This document shows, piece after piece, positions 43,144 through 53,576 of a stretch of 64,000 nt of DNA (within the stretch, counting starts at the first letter, position 1; each line of letters opens with the position of its first letter). The notes under the pieces were generated by a model. It saw nothing but the letters and a program-made list of their open reading frames with translations. It made no database searches and was not told the origin of the DNA. The position numbers and the translations under genes are program-made. The stretch spans positions 124,001 through 188,000 of the forward strand of contig NZ_JBNAFR010000001.1 in NCBI RefSeq assembly GCF_049800775.1. The letters run 5' to 3'. The DNA is from Dinoroseobacter sp049800775 (GTDB lineage: Bacteria > Pseudomonadota > Alphaproteobacteria > Rhodobacterales > Rhodobacteraceae).

Positions 43144-44529
43144 ATGCAGCATTTTCCCATTTTCCTCGCGGTGGCCGGTCGCCGCATCGTCCTCGCCGGT
43201 GGCGGTGACGCCGCGCTGGCCAAGCTGCGCCTGCTTCTGAAGACCGAAGCGCGCCTGACCGTGGTGGCCCCCGAGGCAGCCCCGGAAATCCACGATTGGG
43301 CGGCCGAGGGGCGTCTGACCCTGACCCTGCGGGCGTTCGAGCCCGGGGACGGGATGTGCGCCAGCCTCGTCTATGCGGCCAGCGAGGATCCCGAGGAAGA
43401 TGCGCGCGTGCGCAAGCTGGCGCAGGCCGATGGCGCGCTGGTCAATATCGTCGACAATCTGGGCGACAGCCAGTTCATCACCCCGGCCATTGTCGATCGC
43501 GACCCGGTGACCATCGCCATTGGCACCGAAGGCGCGGCCCCGGTGCTTGCCCGCTCGATCAAGGCGGATCTGGAGGCGAAGCTCTCGCCCCTGCTCGGGA
43601 TGCTGGCGCGGGTCGGCAAATCTTTCCGTCCCAAGGCCGAGGCCCTGCCCATGGGCCGCGCGCGCCGGGACTTCTGGCGCGACTACTATTTCGGCGCGGG
43701 GCCCGCAGCGGCCGAGGCGGAGGGCCCGCAAGGGGCCAAGGCCGCGCTCGATCGCCTGCTCGAGCGGCATCTGAACACCGAGGCCCGCGCGGGCAGCGTG
43801 GCGCTGGTCGGCGCTGGTCCGGGCGACCCGGAACTGCTGACCCTCAAGGCGCGCAAGGCGCTCGATGAGGCCGATGTCGTGATCTATGACCGGCTGGTCA
43901 CGCCCGAAATCCTCGAGCTCGCGCGCCGCGAGGCCGTGCTGGTCTATGCGGGCAAGGAGGGCTTCGGCGCCTCCACCGCACAGGCGGACATCAACGCGCT
44001 GATCGTGACCCATGCCAAGGCGGGCGCGCAGGTCGTGCGTCTGAAATCCGGCGACCCGGCGGTCTATGGCCGCCTCGACGAAGAGATTGACGCGCTGGAG
44101 GCCGCGCAGATCCCCTGGCGGATCGTACCGGGGATCACCACCGCCTCGGCGGCGGCTGCAGGGCTGGGACAGAGCCTGACCAAGCGGGGGCGCAACTCGT
44201 CGCTGCGCTTCCTGACCGGGCATGACACACAAGGCTTTGCCGACCATGACTGGCGCGCGCTGGCCGAGCCGGGACAGGTGGCCGCGATCTACATGGCCAA
44301 GAAGGCCGCGCGGTTTTTGCAGGGGCGTCTCCTGATGCATGGCGCGGCCCCGGCTACGCCCGTCACCCTGATCGAGAATGTCAGCCGCGCCGACCAGCGC
44401 ATCCATGCCACCGACCTCAACGCCCTCGGAGAGGTCGCCCAGCGACTCTCCGGTCCGGCCATCCTGATGTACGGCCTCGCCCCGCGCGAGGCCCGTGCCG
44501 CCCTCACCGACCTGAAGGAATTCGCCTGA
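43144..44529 (+). CDS. cysG: siroheme synthase (SirC dehydrogenase/ferrochelatase plus SUMT fusion)
   Basis: CysG turns uroporphyrinogen III into siroheme, the cofactor of the sulfite reductase encoded two genes later. The 461-residue fusion has an N-terminal NAD-dependent precorrin-2 dehydrogenase/ferrochelatase (VAGRRIVLAGGGDAALAKLR, FITPAIVDRDPVTIAIGT) and a C-terminal methyltransferase (GAGPGDPELLTLKA, YDRLV, RLKSGDPAVYGR, IVPGITTA). Its TGA shares one base with the ATG of the DUF2849 gene, so the operon is tightly packed. Confidence 0.95.
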   Translation: MQHFPIFLAVAGRRIVLAGGGDAALAKLRLLLKTEARLTVVAPEAAPEIHDWAAEGRLTLTLRAFEPGDGMCASLVYAASEDPEEDARVRKLAQADGALVNIVDNLGDSQFITPAIVDRDPVTIAIGTEGAAPVLARSIKADLEAKLSPLLGMLARVGKSFRPKAEALPMGRARRDFWRDYYFGAGPAAAEAEGPQGAKAALDRLLERHLNTEARAGSVALVGAGPGDPELLTLKARKALDEADVVIYDRLVTPEILELARREAVLVYAGKEGFGASTAQADINALIVTHAKAGAQVVRLKSGDPAVYGRLDEEIDALEAAQIPWRIVPGITTASAAAAGLGQSLTKRGRNSSLRFLTGHDTQGFADHDWRALAEPGQVAAIYMAKKAARFLQGRLLMHGAAPATPVTLIENVSRADQRIHATDLNALGEVAQRLSGPAILMYGLAPREARAALTDLKEFA

Positions 44530-44834
44530 TGCCTCGCAACTTCACCCCGAAAGTCATCACCGCCAACGACCTGCTCGAAGGCGATGTGATCTATCTGGCC
44601 CCGAATGATAGCTGGACCCGGCATCTGGACGAGGCCGAAGTGCTCGATGACGAGGCCCATGCCCAGATCCGCCTGCTGGATGCCGAGGCACAGGTCGACC
44701 GCGTGGTCGGCGTCTATCTCGCCGATGTAAGCGCGACGCCCAAAGGCGCGGCCCCCGTGCATTTCCGCGAAGCCTTCCGCGCCAAGGGTCCGTCGAACTA
44801 CGCCCATGGCAAGCAGGAACTGCAGCGCCCCTGA
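44529..44834 (+). CDS. DUF2849 protein of the sulfite-reduction operon
   Basis: The 101-residue product is a small soluble, acidic protein (ITANDLLEGDVIYLAPNDSW; GVYLADVSATPKGAAPVHFRE) matching DUF2849. Members occur between cysG and the sulfite reductase in alphaproteobacteria, so a helper role in sulfite reduction is likely; no catalytic motif is visible. It overlaps cysG by one base and is followed by the reductase after 55 nt. Confidence 0.88.
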   Translation: MPRNFTPKVITANDLLEGDVIYLAPNDSWTRHLDEAEVLDDEAHAQIRLLDAEAQVDRVVGVYLADVSATPKGAAPVHFREAFRAKGPSNYAHGKQELQRP

Positions 44835-44889
44835 CCCCAGAGACAGCGCGCCCGCCCCTCCCCCATGGGCGCAACCGGAGACAGCCAAC

Positions 44890-46546
<1,657 letters not shown>

Positions 46547-46557
<11 letters not shown>

Positions 46558-47302
46558 GGCGCCTCTCCCTCCGGTGGGCGAGCGGGTCGCCCATCTGAAC
46601 CAGCGCTACCGGCACCATTCGGCCACCTCGGTGGTCGAACGGGCGCTCGGGGATCCGACCGTGGGGCGGATCGCGCTGGTCAGCTCTTTCGGGGCGGAAT
46701 CCGTGGTGCTGTTGCATATGATCGCGAAGAAGGCGCCGAAGACGCCGGTGCTCTTCATCGATACGCAGATGCTCTTTCCCGAGACGCTCGCCTATCAGGA
46801 AGAAGTCGCGCGCAAGCTTGGCCTGCGCCGGATCGAGGTGATCCGCGCCGCCCCGGCAGCACTGGCGGCCGAAGATCCGGACGGGCTTCTGCACACGCGC
46901 GACACGGATGCCTGCTGCGATCTGCGCAAGACGCGACCGCTGGAGACCGCGCTGGAGGGGTATGACGCCTGGATCACCGGGCGCAAACGCTTTCAGGCGG
47001 GGACCCGTGCCGCGCTCGAGTTCTTTGAGGCCGATGGTCCCGCCCGCATCAAGGTCAACCCGCTGGCCCATTGGGACCCGGCGGATGTTCAGGACTACAT
47101 GATCAACAACCGCCTGCCGCGCCACCCGCTGGTGGCCAAGGGCTATCCCTCCATCGGGTGCGCGCCCTGCACCTCGCCGGTGAAGCCCGGCGAAGACCCG
47201 CGCGCGGGCCGCTGGCGGGACGCCGACAAGGAAGAATGCGGCATTCATTTCATCAATGGCAAGGTCGTGCGCGGCCCCCTGCCCAAAGGAGACGCGGCAT
47301 GA
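46547..47302 (+). CDS. cysH: adenylyl-sulfate (APS) reductase, 4Fe-4S type
   Basis: The 251-residue product reduces activated sulfate to sulfite. Four cluster cysteines, Cys123-Cys124 (DACCDLRK) and Cys205/Cys208 (GCAPC), mark it as the iron-sulfur APS-reducing form rather than the PAPS-specific enzyme of E. coli. The catalytic Cys231 lies in ECGIHF. The SSFGAESV nucleotide-binding loop is at 46-53. ATG 46547 lies inside the end of cysI. The stop overlaps the next ATG as ATGA. Confidence 0.95.
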
Positions 47303-47721
47303 CCCAGACCGCAGCAACGATTGTCACCGATGCAGGCTTCGGCCCCGAGACCTGGAATGGCGGCTTTACCCCGCTCGACGAGGCCCCCGCCAATGACGTG
47401 ATCAGCCTCGACCTGCCCAGCGACGCGGATGTCGCCCCCCTGCTGACACGGCTTGACGGGATCGCCATGATCCGCATCGACTTCCCGAGCTTTGCCGATG
47501 GGCGCGGCTTCTCGCTGGCCCGGCGTCTGCGCAATGCGGGCTATACCGGGCGTCTGCGCGCGCGCGGCCATGTGCTGGCCGATCAATACGCGATGGCGCG
47601 TCGCTCGGGCTTTGACGAGGTCGAGATCGACGCCGCCCTCGCCACGCGCCAGCCCGAAGAGCAATGGCGCGCCCGCGCCGCTTGGCAGGAGCACAACTAT
47701 CAGGCTCGCCTGCGCGCCTGA
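47299..47721 (+). CDS. DUF934 protein of the sulfur-assimilation operon
   Basis: The 140-residue product is soluble and carries RIDFPSFADGRGFSLARRLR, RARGHVLADQYAMARRSGF and QEHNYQARLR, the conserved pattern of DUF934. The family almost always accompanies cysI/cysH in proteobacteria and is thought to assist sulfite reduction; the biochemical role is not established. It overlaps cysH by 4 nt (ATGA), so translation is coupled. Confidence 0.9.
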   Translation: MTQTAATIVTDAGFGPETWNGGFTPLDEAPANDVISLDLPSDADVAPLLTRLDGIAMIRIDFPSFADGRGFSLARRLRNAGYTGRLRARGHVLADQYAMARRSGFDEVEIDAALATRQPEEQWRARAAWQEHNYQARLRA

Positions 47722-47789
47722 TTGTCCTCTTTGCAGAGTGTCCAATTCCGTTTAACAGTGGGACCGAGGTGTCAACCTCAGTAGACAGC

Positions 47790-48650
47790 ATGAACAAACC
47801 AACCGATGTGGCCCGTACCGTGACCGACGCAACTCCGATCAAAGTTCCCACGCTGCCCGATGCGCAGACCGTCACCGCCGTTCAGCACTATACCGACCGT
47901 CTGTTTTCCTTCCGTGTGACCCGGCCGCAGACCCTGCGCTTTCGGTCGGGCGAGTTCGTGATGATCGGCCTGATGGGCGATCCGGACCCGAAAACCGGCA
48001 AGCAGAAACCGCTCCTGCGGGCCTATTCCATCGCCTCCCCCTCCTGGGATGAGGAGCTGGAGTTCTACTCGATCAAGGTGCCCGACGGCCCGCTGACCTC
48101 GCGGCTGCAACATATCCAGCCCGGCGAAGAGATCATCCTGCGGCCCAAGCCCGTGGGCACGCTCGTCCATGACGCGCTGATCCCGGGCAAGCGGATCTGG
48201 TTCTTTGCCACGGGCACCGGCTTTGCGCCTTTTGCGAGCCTGCTGCGCGAGCCGCAGACCTATGAGGATTATGACGAGGTCATCATCACCCATACCTGCC
48301 GTGAGGCGGGCGAGCTGACCTATGGGCGCGAGCTGATCGAGGCCCTCAAGGAGGACGAGCTGCTGAACGAGGTGATCGGCGAGGGCTTCTGGAAGAAGAT
48401 CAAATACTACCCGACCACCACCCGCGAAGAGAGCCCCAAGATGGGCCGGATCACCGACCTGATGAACTCGGGCGAGTGCTTCGAGGATCTGGATGTGCCG
48501 GTGCTCAGCCCCGAAACGGACCGGGCGATGATCTGCGGCAACCTCGCCTTCAACCTGGAGCTCAAGGCGATGCTGGAAAGCTACGGGCTCGAGGAAGGGG
48601 CAAACTCCAAGCCTGCCCATTACGTGGTCGAGAAGGCCTTCCTCGACTGA
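47790..48650 (+). CDS. fpr: ferredoxin/flavodoxin-NADP+ reductase
   Basis: The 286-residue FAD enzyme moves electrons between NADPH and ferredoxin or flavodoxin. It resembles Rhodobacter FPR: KVPTLPDAQTVTAVQHYTDR at the N-terminus, RFRSGEFVMIGL, the FAD motif RAYSIASPSWDEELEFY, the NADP motif FFATGTGFAPFASLLR and CGNLAFN. ATG 47790 fits relatives; GTG 47769 is an in-frame alternative. It follows DUF934 by 68 nt and may be read with the sulfur operon or from its own promoter. A strong terminator follows. Confidence 0.95.
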   Translation: MNKPTDVARTVTDATPIKVPTLPDAQTVTAVQHYTDRLFSFRVTRPQTLRFRSGEFVMIGLMGDPDPKTGKQKPLLRAYSIASPSWDEELEFYSIKVPDGPLTSRLQHIQPGEEIILRPKPVGTLVHDALIPGKRIWFFATGTGFAPFASLLREPQTYEDYDEVIITHTCREAGELTYGRELIEALKEDELLNEVIGEGFWKKIKYYPTTTREESPKMGRITDLMNSGECFEDLDVPVLSPETDRAMICGNLAFNLELKAMLESYGLEEGANSKPAHYVVEKAFLD

Positions 48651-48677
48651 GCCCCTCCTCCATTCGAAACGCAATAG

Positions 48678-48711
48678 CGCCCACCGACATGTTCGGTGGG
48701 CGTTCTTGTTT
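48678..48711 (+). terminator. Rho-independent terminator after fpr
   Basis: CGCCCACCGA (48678-48687) pairs perfectly with TCGGTGGGCG (48693-48702) over a 5-nt loop, followed by TTCTTGTTT. It closes the sulfur-assimilation/fpr block. The next 226 nt up to the CYTH gene hold only a small CCCCG/CGGGG stem (48735-48749); I see no gene there. Confidence 0.88.
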
Positions 48712-48937
48712 GCCTTGCTCGCACCCTATGTGGACCCCGGCCTGCGGGGGTGCGTGGACGTCACGGCGATAGCGCGTCCGAGCGAAATCCACCGGACGCT
48801 GCGCATCTAGGCGCTTTGCTCTGGATGCACGGCATCGCGCGACATCCGGCCTGCGGCGCGCGGCAATGCCTGCTCAGCGCTTGTGTTTGCCCTGCGCATT
48901 GCTAGACGGATCTCAACGAAGCAGGGACACCACCGCG

Positions 48938-49531
48938 ATGACCAATCACAGCGCAGACCTCGCCAGAAAGGGCATGCTCGCCGACCCGGGCGATCACTTC
49001 AAAGGGCGGCACGAGGTGGAATTGAAGTTCGCTGTGCCGGATCTGGCCCCGCTGCGCCGCCGGTTGGCGCAACTGGATGCAGTGCCCTTCGTGCTGGGAA
49101 ATGAAGAGACTGATGTCTTTTTCGATCTCGGTGATGGACGGCTTGCCGCCAATGCCCAGACCCAGGTGCTGCGCGAGATGCGGCCCTCCGGGCGGGTGCT
49201 CTGGATCTCCAAGGGTCCAGCACCGGATGCCTGCCTGGCCATGGACCTTCCGGCCTTTGCGCCCGCGCTGGCGATGCTGCAGTCGCTTGGCTTCGAGCAG
49301 ACGCTTTCGATCACGAAACAGCGCGACATCTACTTTCTGGGCGCGCAGCATGTGACGCTGGACCGTGTTGAGGGGCTCGGCACCTTTGTCGAAGTCGCCG
49401 CGATGACCGATGACACCGAAGCACTGGAGACGATGCGCCGGGACGTGCGCGCCGCCGCCCGGTCCCTCGGTCTGGACGACGAGGCGCCGGTCACGCAGTC
49501 CTATCGCGCGCTCCTGCAGCATCCCGACTGA
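48938..49531 (+). CDS. CYTH domain protein (CyaB/class IV adenylate cyclase-like)
   Basis: The 197-residue product has the CYTH signature ExExK as Glu26-Val-Glu28-Leu-Lys30 (EVELKF) followed by the alternating basic/acidic strands of the triphosphate tunnel: QTQVLREMRPSGRVLWISKGP, ITKQRDIYF and RVEGLGTFVEV. The family includes class IV adenylate cyclases, thiamine triphosphatases and tripolyphosphatases; which reaction this one performs is unclear. ATG 48938 has only a weak AGGGA 10 nt upstream. Confidence 0.85.
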   Translation: MTNHSADLARKGMLADPGDHFKGRHEVELKFAVPDLAPLRRRLAQLDAVPFVLGNEETDVFFDLGDGRLAANAQTQVLREMRPSGRVLWISKGPAPDACLAMDLPAFAPALAMLQSLGFEQTLSITKQRDIYFLGAQHVTLDRVEGLGTFVEVAAMTDDTEALETMRRDVRAAARSLGLDDEAPVTQSYRALLQHPD

Positions 49532-49631
49532 GGCGCGGCACCGGTATCCGGACCCTCCGGACGCGGGCATTCCGGCCCATATCGGGCGCAGGACCCCGCC
49601 CCAGCTGCGAAACGCGCCCTGCATTACCCGC

Positions 49632-49660
49632 TTGATCGCGCGCCGCTTAGCGCTTACCTT
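49632..49660 (+). promoter_or_regulatory. possible infC promoter
   Basis: TTGATC (49632-49637) and a weak TTACCT-type hexamer (49654-49659) are 16 nt apart and would start transcription about 30 nt before the infC ribosome binding site. Support is positional only. Confidence 0.3.
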
Positions 49661-49698
49661 CGCCCACTCAAACGGTGAACGATACAAGGACCAAACCG

Positions 49699-50244
49699 AT
49701 AGCCCGCAGACCCCATAACGCTCCGCCGCAACGTGACACTGGCCCCCGCGTAAACGGGCGCATCCGCGCCCCTGAAATTCGACTGATTGATGCTGACGGT
49801 GAGAATGTCGGCGTGGTCAGCCCCCGCGAAGCCATGCGGATGGCCGAAGAGGCCGGTCTCGATCTGGTGGAGATCTCGCCAAACGCAAATCCGCCGGTCT
49901 GCAAGATCATGGATTTCGGCAAGTTCAAATACGAACAGCAGAAACGCGAGAGCGAAGCCCGCAAGAAGCAGAAGACCATCGAGGTCAAGGAAGTCAAATT
50001 CCGCCCGAACACCGACACGCATGACTACGAGGTCAAGATGCGCAACGTGTTCAAATTCCTCGAGAATGGCGACAAGGTGAAAGTCACCCTGCGTTTCCGC
50101 GGCCGCGAGATGGCGCACCAGAACCTGGGCCGGGAACTGCTGGAACGGGTGGCCGAGGACACCAAGGAGACCGGCAAGGTCGAGAACATGCCCAAGATGG
50201 AAGGCCGTCAGATGGTCATGATGATCGGGCCGCTGACCAAGTAA
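49699..50244 (+). CDS. infC: translation initiation factor IF-3, apparent ATA start
   Basis: IF-3 keeps 30S subunits free and checks start-codon pairing. From ATA 49699 the protein has 181 residues, opening ARRPHNAPPQRDTGPRVNGR and carrying the N-domain, the basic linker (KYEQQKRESEARKKQK) and the C-domain (EVKFRPNTDTHDYEVK). The clear ribosome binding site AAGGA (49686-49690) lies 8 nt before ATA. An in-frame GTG at 49675 would add 8 residues but has no Shine-Dalgarno and would put AAGGA inside the coding region. infC is known to use rare start codons (AUU in E. coli) for autoregulation by IF-3, which rejects them. Confidence 0.93.
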   Translation: MARRPHNAPPQRDTGPRVNGRIRAPEIRLIDADGENVGVVSPREAMRMAEEAGLDLVEISPNANPPVCKIMDFGKFKYEQQKRESEARKKQKTIEVKEVKFRPNTDTHDYEVKMRNVFKFLENGDKVKVTLRFRGREMAHQNLGRELLERVAEDTKETGKVENMPKMEGRQMVMMIGPLTK

Positions 50245-50267
50245 GCCGCCCCTGATCGAGACGCAAA

Positions 50268-50294
50268 GCGCCGCCCTCCGAGGCGGCGTTTTTT
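50268..50294 (+). terminator. Rho-independent terminator after infC
   Basis: CGCCGCC (50269-50275) pairs with GGCGGCG (50282-50288) over a 6-nt loop and runs into T6. It lies 25 nt after the infC stop and before the convergent GNAT gene. Confidence 0.88.
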
Positions 50295-50314
50295 ATGGGC
50301 GCAAGGCGCACGCG

Positions 50315-50899
50315 CTAGCCCACATCCGTGCGGCCCCGGCGGTCGAGCCGCAGGTTCGCATAGAGCACATGGTTCCGCCAGCGGCCCGCGATTTGCAGAT
50401 AGCTCTGGGCGACACCCTCATACTTGAACCCGCATTTCTCGAGCGCCCCGCGCGACGCGGTGTTTTCCGGCAGGCAGGCCGCCTCGATCCGGCTGAGATC
50501 CATTTCCTTCTGGGCGTAATGGGTCAGGGCCGTGATCGCCTCGCGCATGAACCCCTGCCGGGCATGGGGCGCGCCGATCCAGTAGCCCAGGGTCGCGGAT
50601 TGGGCAGGCCCCCGTTTCACATTGTCCAGCGTGATCGCCCCCAGCAGGCGTTGCGTGCTCCGGTCAATGAGGAAAAGCGGATAGGCCGTCCCCCCCTTGA
50701 TCGAGCGGTTGGCCCAATAGACCCGATTGGTGAAGGACTTGCGGCTCAGATGGTCCGGCGACCATGTGGGCTCCCACGGGGTCAGGAACGCCCGGCTCGT
50801 ATCGCGCAGGGCCGTCCAGTCCCGGAAATCGGCATGGACCGGCGGGCGGAGCGTCATGCGCTCCGTCTCGATCTTGACTGCCGGTCGTCGCAGGAGCAT
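50315..50899 (-). CDS. GNAT acetyltransferase, RimJ/RimL-like
   Basis: The 194-residue product has the GNAT fold: IETERMTLRPPVHADFRDW at the N-terminus, the acetyl-CoA-binding stretch GYWIGAPHARQGFMREAI and the C-terminal SRGALEKCGFKYEG. This matches RimJ/RimL acetyltransferases that modify N-termini of ribosomal proteins, though small-molecule targets are possible. Its ATG overlaps the stop of the M16 gene as ATGA, so it is translated from the thrC-M16-GNAT transcript. Confidence 0.9.
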   Translation of the reverse strand: MLLRRPAVKIETERMTLRPPVHADFRDWTALRDTSRAFLTPWEPTWSPDHLSRKSFTNRVYWANRSIKGGTAYPLFLIDRSTQRLLGAITLDNVKRGPAQSATLGYWIGAPHARQGFMREAITALTHYAQKEMDLSRIEAACLPENTASRGALEKCGFKYEGVAQSYLQIAGRWRNHVLYANLRLDRRGRTDVG

Positions 50900-52179
50900 C
50901 AGGCGGCCAGCCGCTCCCGAATTGCATCGAGATCAGGCGCGGCATCGGCCGGACCATAGAGCGCCATGGCCACCTCCCCCTTCTCGCACAGGGCGGCGGC
51001 GTAATCCTTGACGTCGCCGGTGGTGACCGCGTCGATCCGCGCGATGGTCTCGTCGATGGGCGGAACCCGGTCCCAGATCCCGACCAGCCGGGCCAGACGT
51101 TCTGCCCGCGAGGACGGGCTTTCGAGCCCCATGAGCAGGCCCGCCTTCATCTGTGCCCGGGCGCGCGCGACCTCATGGGTCGACATGTCCTCGGCGGCGC
51201 GCTGGATCTCGCGCAGGGTGATGTCCGACAATTCTGCGATCTGGCCTGCGGAGGTGCCCGCATAGATCGTGGTCATGCCCGTATCCGCATAGGCGCCGGG
51301 CTGGGCGAAGATGGAATAGCACAGGCCCCGCTTCTCGCGGATCTCCTGAAAGAGGCGCGAGGACATGCCCCCGCCGAGCGCCGTCGCATGGAGCTGCGCA
51401 GTGTAGATCGCCGGATCGCGATAGCCCGGTCCCGGCAGGGCCATGGCGAAATGCACCTGTTCCAGCGGCTTGATCACGCGCGCCTCGCCGCAGGTAAAGG
51501 TCGCCGGCTGGGCCTCGGCCCGCTGCCCCTGCCCCATATCGCCAAAGAGCACCTCGGCCTGCGCCACGAGGGCCGCATGGTCCACCGCGCCCGCTGCCGA
51601 GAGGATCATCGTCTCGGGCCGGTAATGCTCGCCCACGAAATCGTAGAAGTCCTGCCGCGCAAAGCCTTGCACCCGGTCCGCCGGGCCGAGGATGGTGCGC
51701 CCCATGGGCTGGTCGGCAAAGGCCCGTTCCTGCAGCCAGTCGAAGACCACGTCATCGGGCGTGTCGAGGGCCTGACCGATCTCCTGCAGGATCACGCCCC
51801 GCTCCACCTCGATCTCGTTCGGATCGAAAATCGGGTTGCGCAGGATATCGGCGATCACATCCACCGCCAGCGCCACGTCCGGCTCAAGGATCCGGGCGTA
51901 ATAGGCGGTCACTTCGCGCGAGGTATAGGCGTTGATATAGCCGCCCACATCCTCGATGGCCTCGGCGATGGCCAGGGTCGAGCGTTTCTCTGTGCCCTTG
52001 AAGGCCATGTGTTCGAGGAAATGGGCAATGCCATTCTGCTCGATCCGTTCATGGCGCCCTCCGGCGAGCACCCAGATCCCGACCGCTGCGGATTTCAACC
52101 CGGGCATATGCTCGGAGACGATGCGAAATCCGTTGGACAGCGTGGTCAGCTGGGTGTCCGTGTCAGGCGTCTGGGTCAT
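50899..52179 (-). CDS. M16 family zinc peptidase (mitochondrial processing peptidase-like)
   Basis: The 426-residue product is a single-chain pitrilysin-family peptidase of the MPP-beta type. The inverted zinc motif is His53-Phe-Leu-Glu56-His57 (AHFLEHMAFKG), with the distal Glu in EVERGVILQEI about 75 residues later. The C-terminal half contains FQEIREKRGLCYSIF, conserved in MPP-like enzymes. It overlaps thrC upstream and the GNAT gene downstream (ATGA at each junction), and this thrC-M16 linkage is typical of alphaproteobacteria. Confidence 0.95.
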   Translation of the reverse strand: MTQTPDTDTQLTTLSNGFRIVSEHMPGLKSAAVGIWVLAGGRHERIEQNGIAHFLEHMAFKGTEKRSTLAIAEAIEDVGGYINAYTSREVTAYYARILEPDVALAVDVIADILRNPIFDPNEIEVERGVILQEIGQALDTPDDVVFDWLQERAFADQPMGRTILGPADRVQGFARQDFYDFVGEHYRPETMILSAAGAVDHAALVAQAEVLFGDMGQGQRAEAQPATFTCGEARVIKPLEQVHFAMALPGPGYRDPAIYTAQLHATALGGGMSSRLFQEIREKRGLCYSIFAQPGAYADTGMTTIYAGTSAGQIAELSDITLREIQRAAEDMSTHEVARARAQMKAGLLMGLESPSSRAERLARLVGIWDRVPPIDETIARIDAVTTGDVKDYAAALCEKGEVAMALYGPADAAPDLDAIRERLAA

Positions 52180-53570
52180 GTCGTTATCCGCTCCCGGATC
52201 AGGGTCTGCAGCGCGGTCAGGTCGTTGGGAACCTCGGTGACCCGCTCGGATCGCTCATAGAGGGTTTCCATGCGCGGCGGAAGGGGGGGATGCACACCGG
52301 TGGCCGCCTCGACCGCTGCGGGGAACTTTGCGGGATGCGCGGTGGCCAGCGTCACCATGGGGGTTGCGGGCGCGGCAAGCTGCTCGGCCACATGGACTCC
52401 CACGGCGGAATGAGGGCAGAGCAGCTCGTTCATGGTGGCGCGCGCCCGGGTGATCGTCGCGGAGGTCTCCTCCTCCGAGGCGCGGCCCGAGGCGAACTCC
52501 TCGCGCAGACGCGACAGCGCCCCCTGGGAGAGGGTGAAGCCGCCTGCGGTCTTGAGCTCGTCCATCAGTTGGGCAATCGCCGCCCCGTCCCGGTCATAGA
52601 TATCGAACAGAAGTCGTTCGAAATTCGAGCTGACCTGAATGTCCATGGACGGGCTGATCGAGGGGATCACCTCGTCGGTCTGGTAGGCCCCGGTGGTCAG
52701 GCAGCGGTGCAGGATGTCGTTCTGGTTGGTCGCAATCACCAGCTGTCCGATGGGCAGGCCCATCCGCTTGGCGATATAGCCCGCGAAGATGTCCCCGAAA
52801 TTGCCCGTGGGCACGGTGAAGCTGATCTCGCGATCCGGCGCGCCCAGGCTGGTGGCCGCAGAGAAGTAGTAGACGACCTGCGCCAGGACCCGCGCCCAGT
52901 TGATCGAGTTCACCCCTGCCAGCCGCACGCCATCGCGGAAGTCATGGTCGTTGAACATGTCCTTCAGCCGCGCCTGGCAATCGTCGAAATGCCCGTGCAG
53001 GGCCAGCGCGTGGACATTGTCCTCACTGGGGGTCGTCATCTGGCGGCGCTGCACCTCCGAGACCCGGCCATTGGGATAGAGGATGAACACATCCACCGCC
53101 GGAATGCCGCGGAACGCCTCGATCGCCGCCGAGCCGGTATCGCCCGAGGTGGCGCCCACGATGGTCACCCGGCTGCCCCGGCGCGCCAGCTCGCGCTGGA
53201 AGAGCTGCCCGATGAGCTGCATCGCGAAGTCCTTGAAGGCCAGCGTCGGACCGTGGAACAGCTCCAGCAGGAAGTGGTTCGGCCCGAGCTGCTTGAGCGG
53301 CGCGCGCGCATCATGGCCGAAGCCCGCATAGGCGGTGGCGATATCCGTGCGGAACTCTTCATCGGTGAAGCTGTCGCCGATGAAGGGGCGCATCACGCGA
53401 AAGGCGATCTCTTCATAGGACAGACCGGCCATGGCGCGGATCTCATCCGGGCTCAGCGTCGGGACGGTCTCGGGCACGTAAAGCCCCCCGTCACTGGCGA
53501 GCCCCGCCAGCATCGCCTCGTGAAAAGCCATCGCCGGGGCCTGCCCCCGGGTAGAGATATACCGCATCAC
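52176..53570 (-). CDS. thrC: threonine synthase
   Basis: ThrC converts O-phosphohomoserine to threonine with PLP. The 464-residue product is of the long proteobacterial/yeast type: MRYISTRGQAPAMAFHEAML at the N-terminus, the PLP lysine in HGPTLAFKDFAMQ, GATSGDTGSAAIEAFRG, and FTVPTGNFGDIFAGYIAKRM. Start ATG 53570 is 6 nt downstream of the SURF1 stop, so the oxidase-assembly genes may read into thrC. Its stop overlaps the M16 start. Confidence 0.97.
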   Translation of the reverse strand: MMRYISTRGQAPAMAFHEAMLAGLASDGGLYVPETVPTLSPDEIRAMAGLSYEEIAFRVMRPFIGDSFTDEEFRTDIATAYAGFGHDARAPLKQLGPNHFLLELFHGPTLAFKDFAMQLIGQLFQRELARRGSRVTIVGATSGDTGSAAIEAFRGIPAVDVFILYPNGRVSEVQRRQMTTPSEDNVHALALHGHFDDCQARLKDMFNDHDFRDGVRLAGVNSINWARVLAQVVYYFSAATSLGAPDREISFTVPTGNFGDIFAGYIAKRMGLPIGQLVIATNQNDILHRCLTTGAYQTDEVIPSISPSMDIQVSSNFERLLFDIYDRDGAAIAQLMDELKTAGGFTLSQGALSRLREEFASGRASEEETSATITRARATMNELLCPHSAVGVHVAEQLAAPATPMVTLATAHPAKFPAAVEAATGVHPPLPPRMETLYERSERVTEVPNDLTALQTLIRERITT

Positions 53571-53576
53571 CGTGCC

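Noticed and set aside
48696..48905. 69-codon frame after the fpr terminator
   Set aside because: It starts within the terminator region, is Cys/Arg-rich and has no ribosome binding site or recognisable motif.
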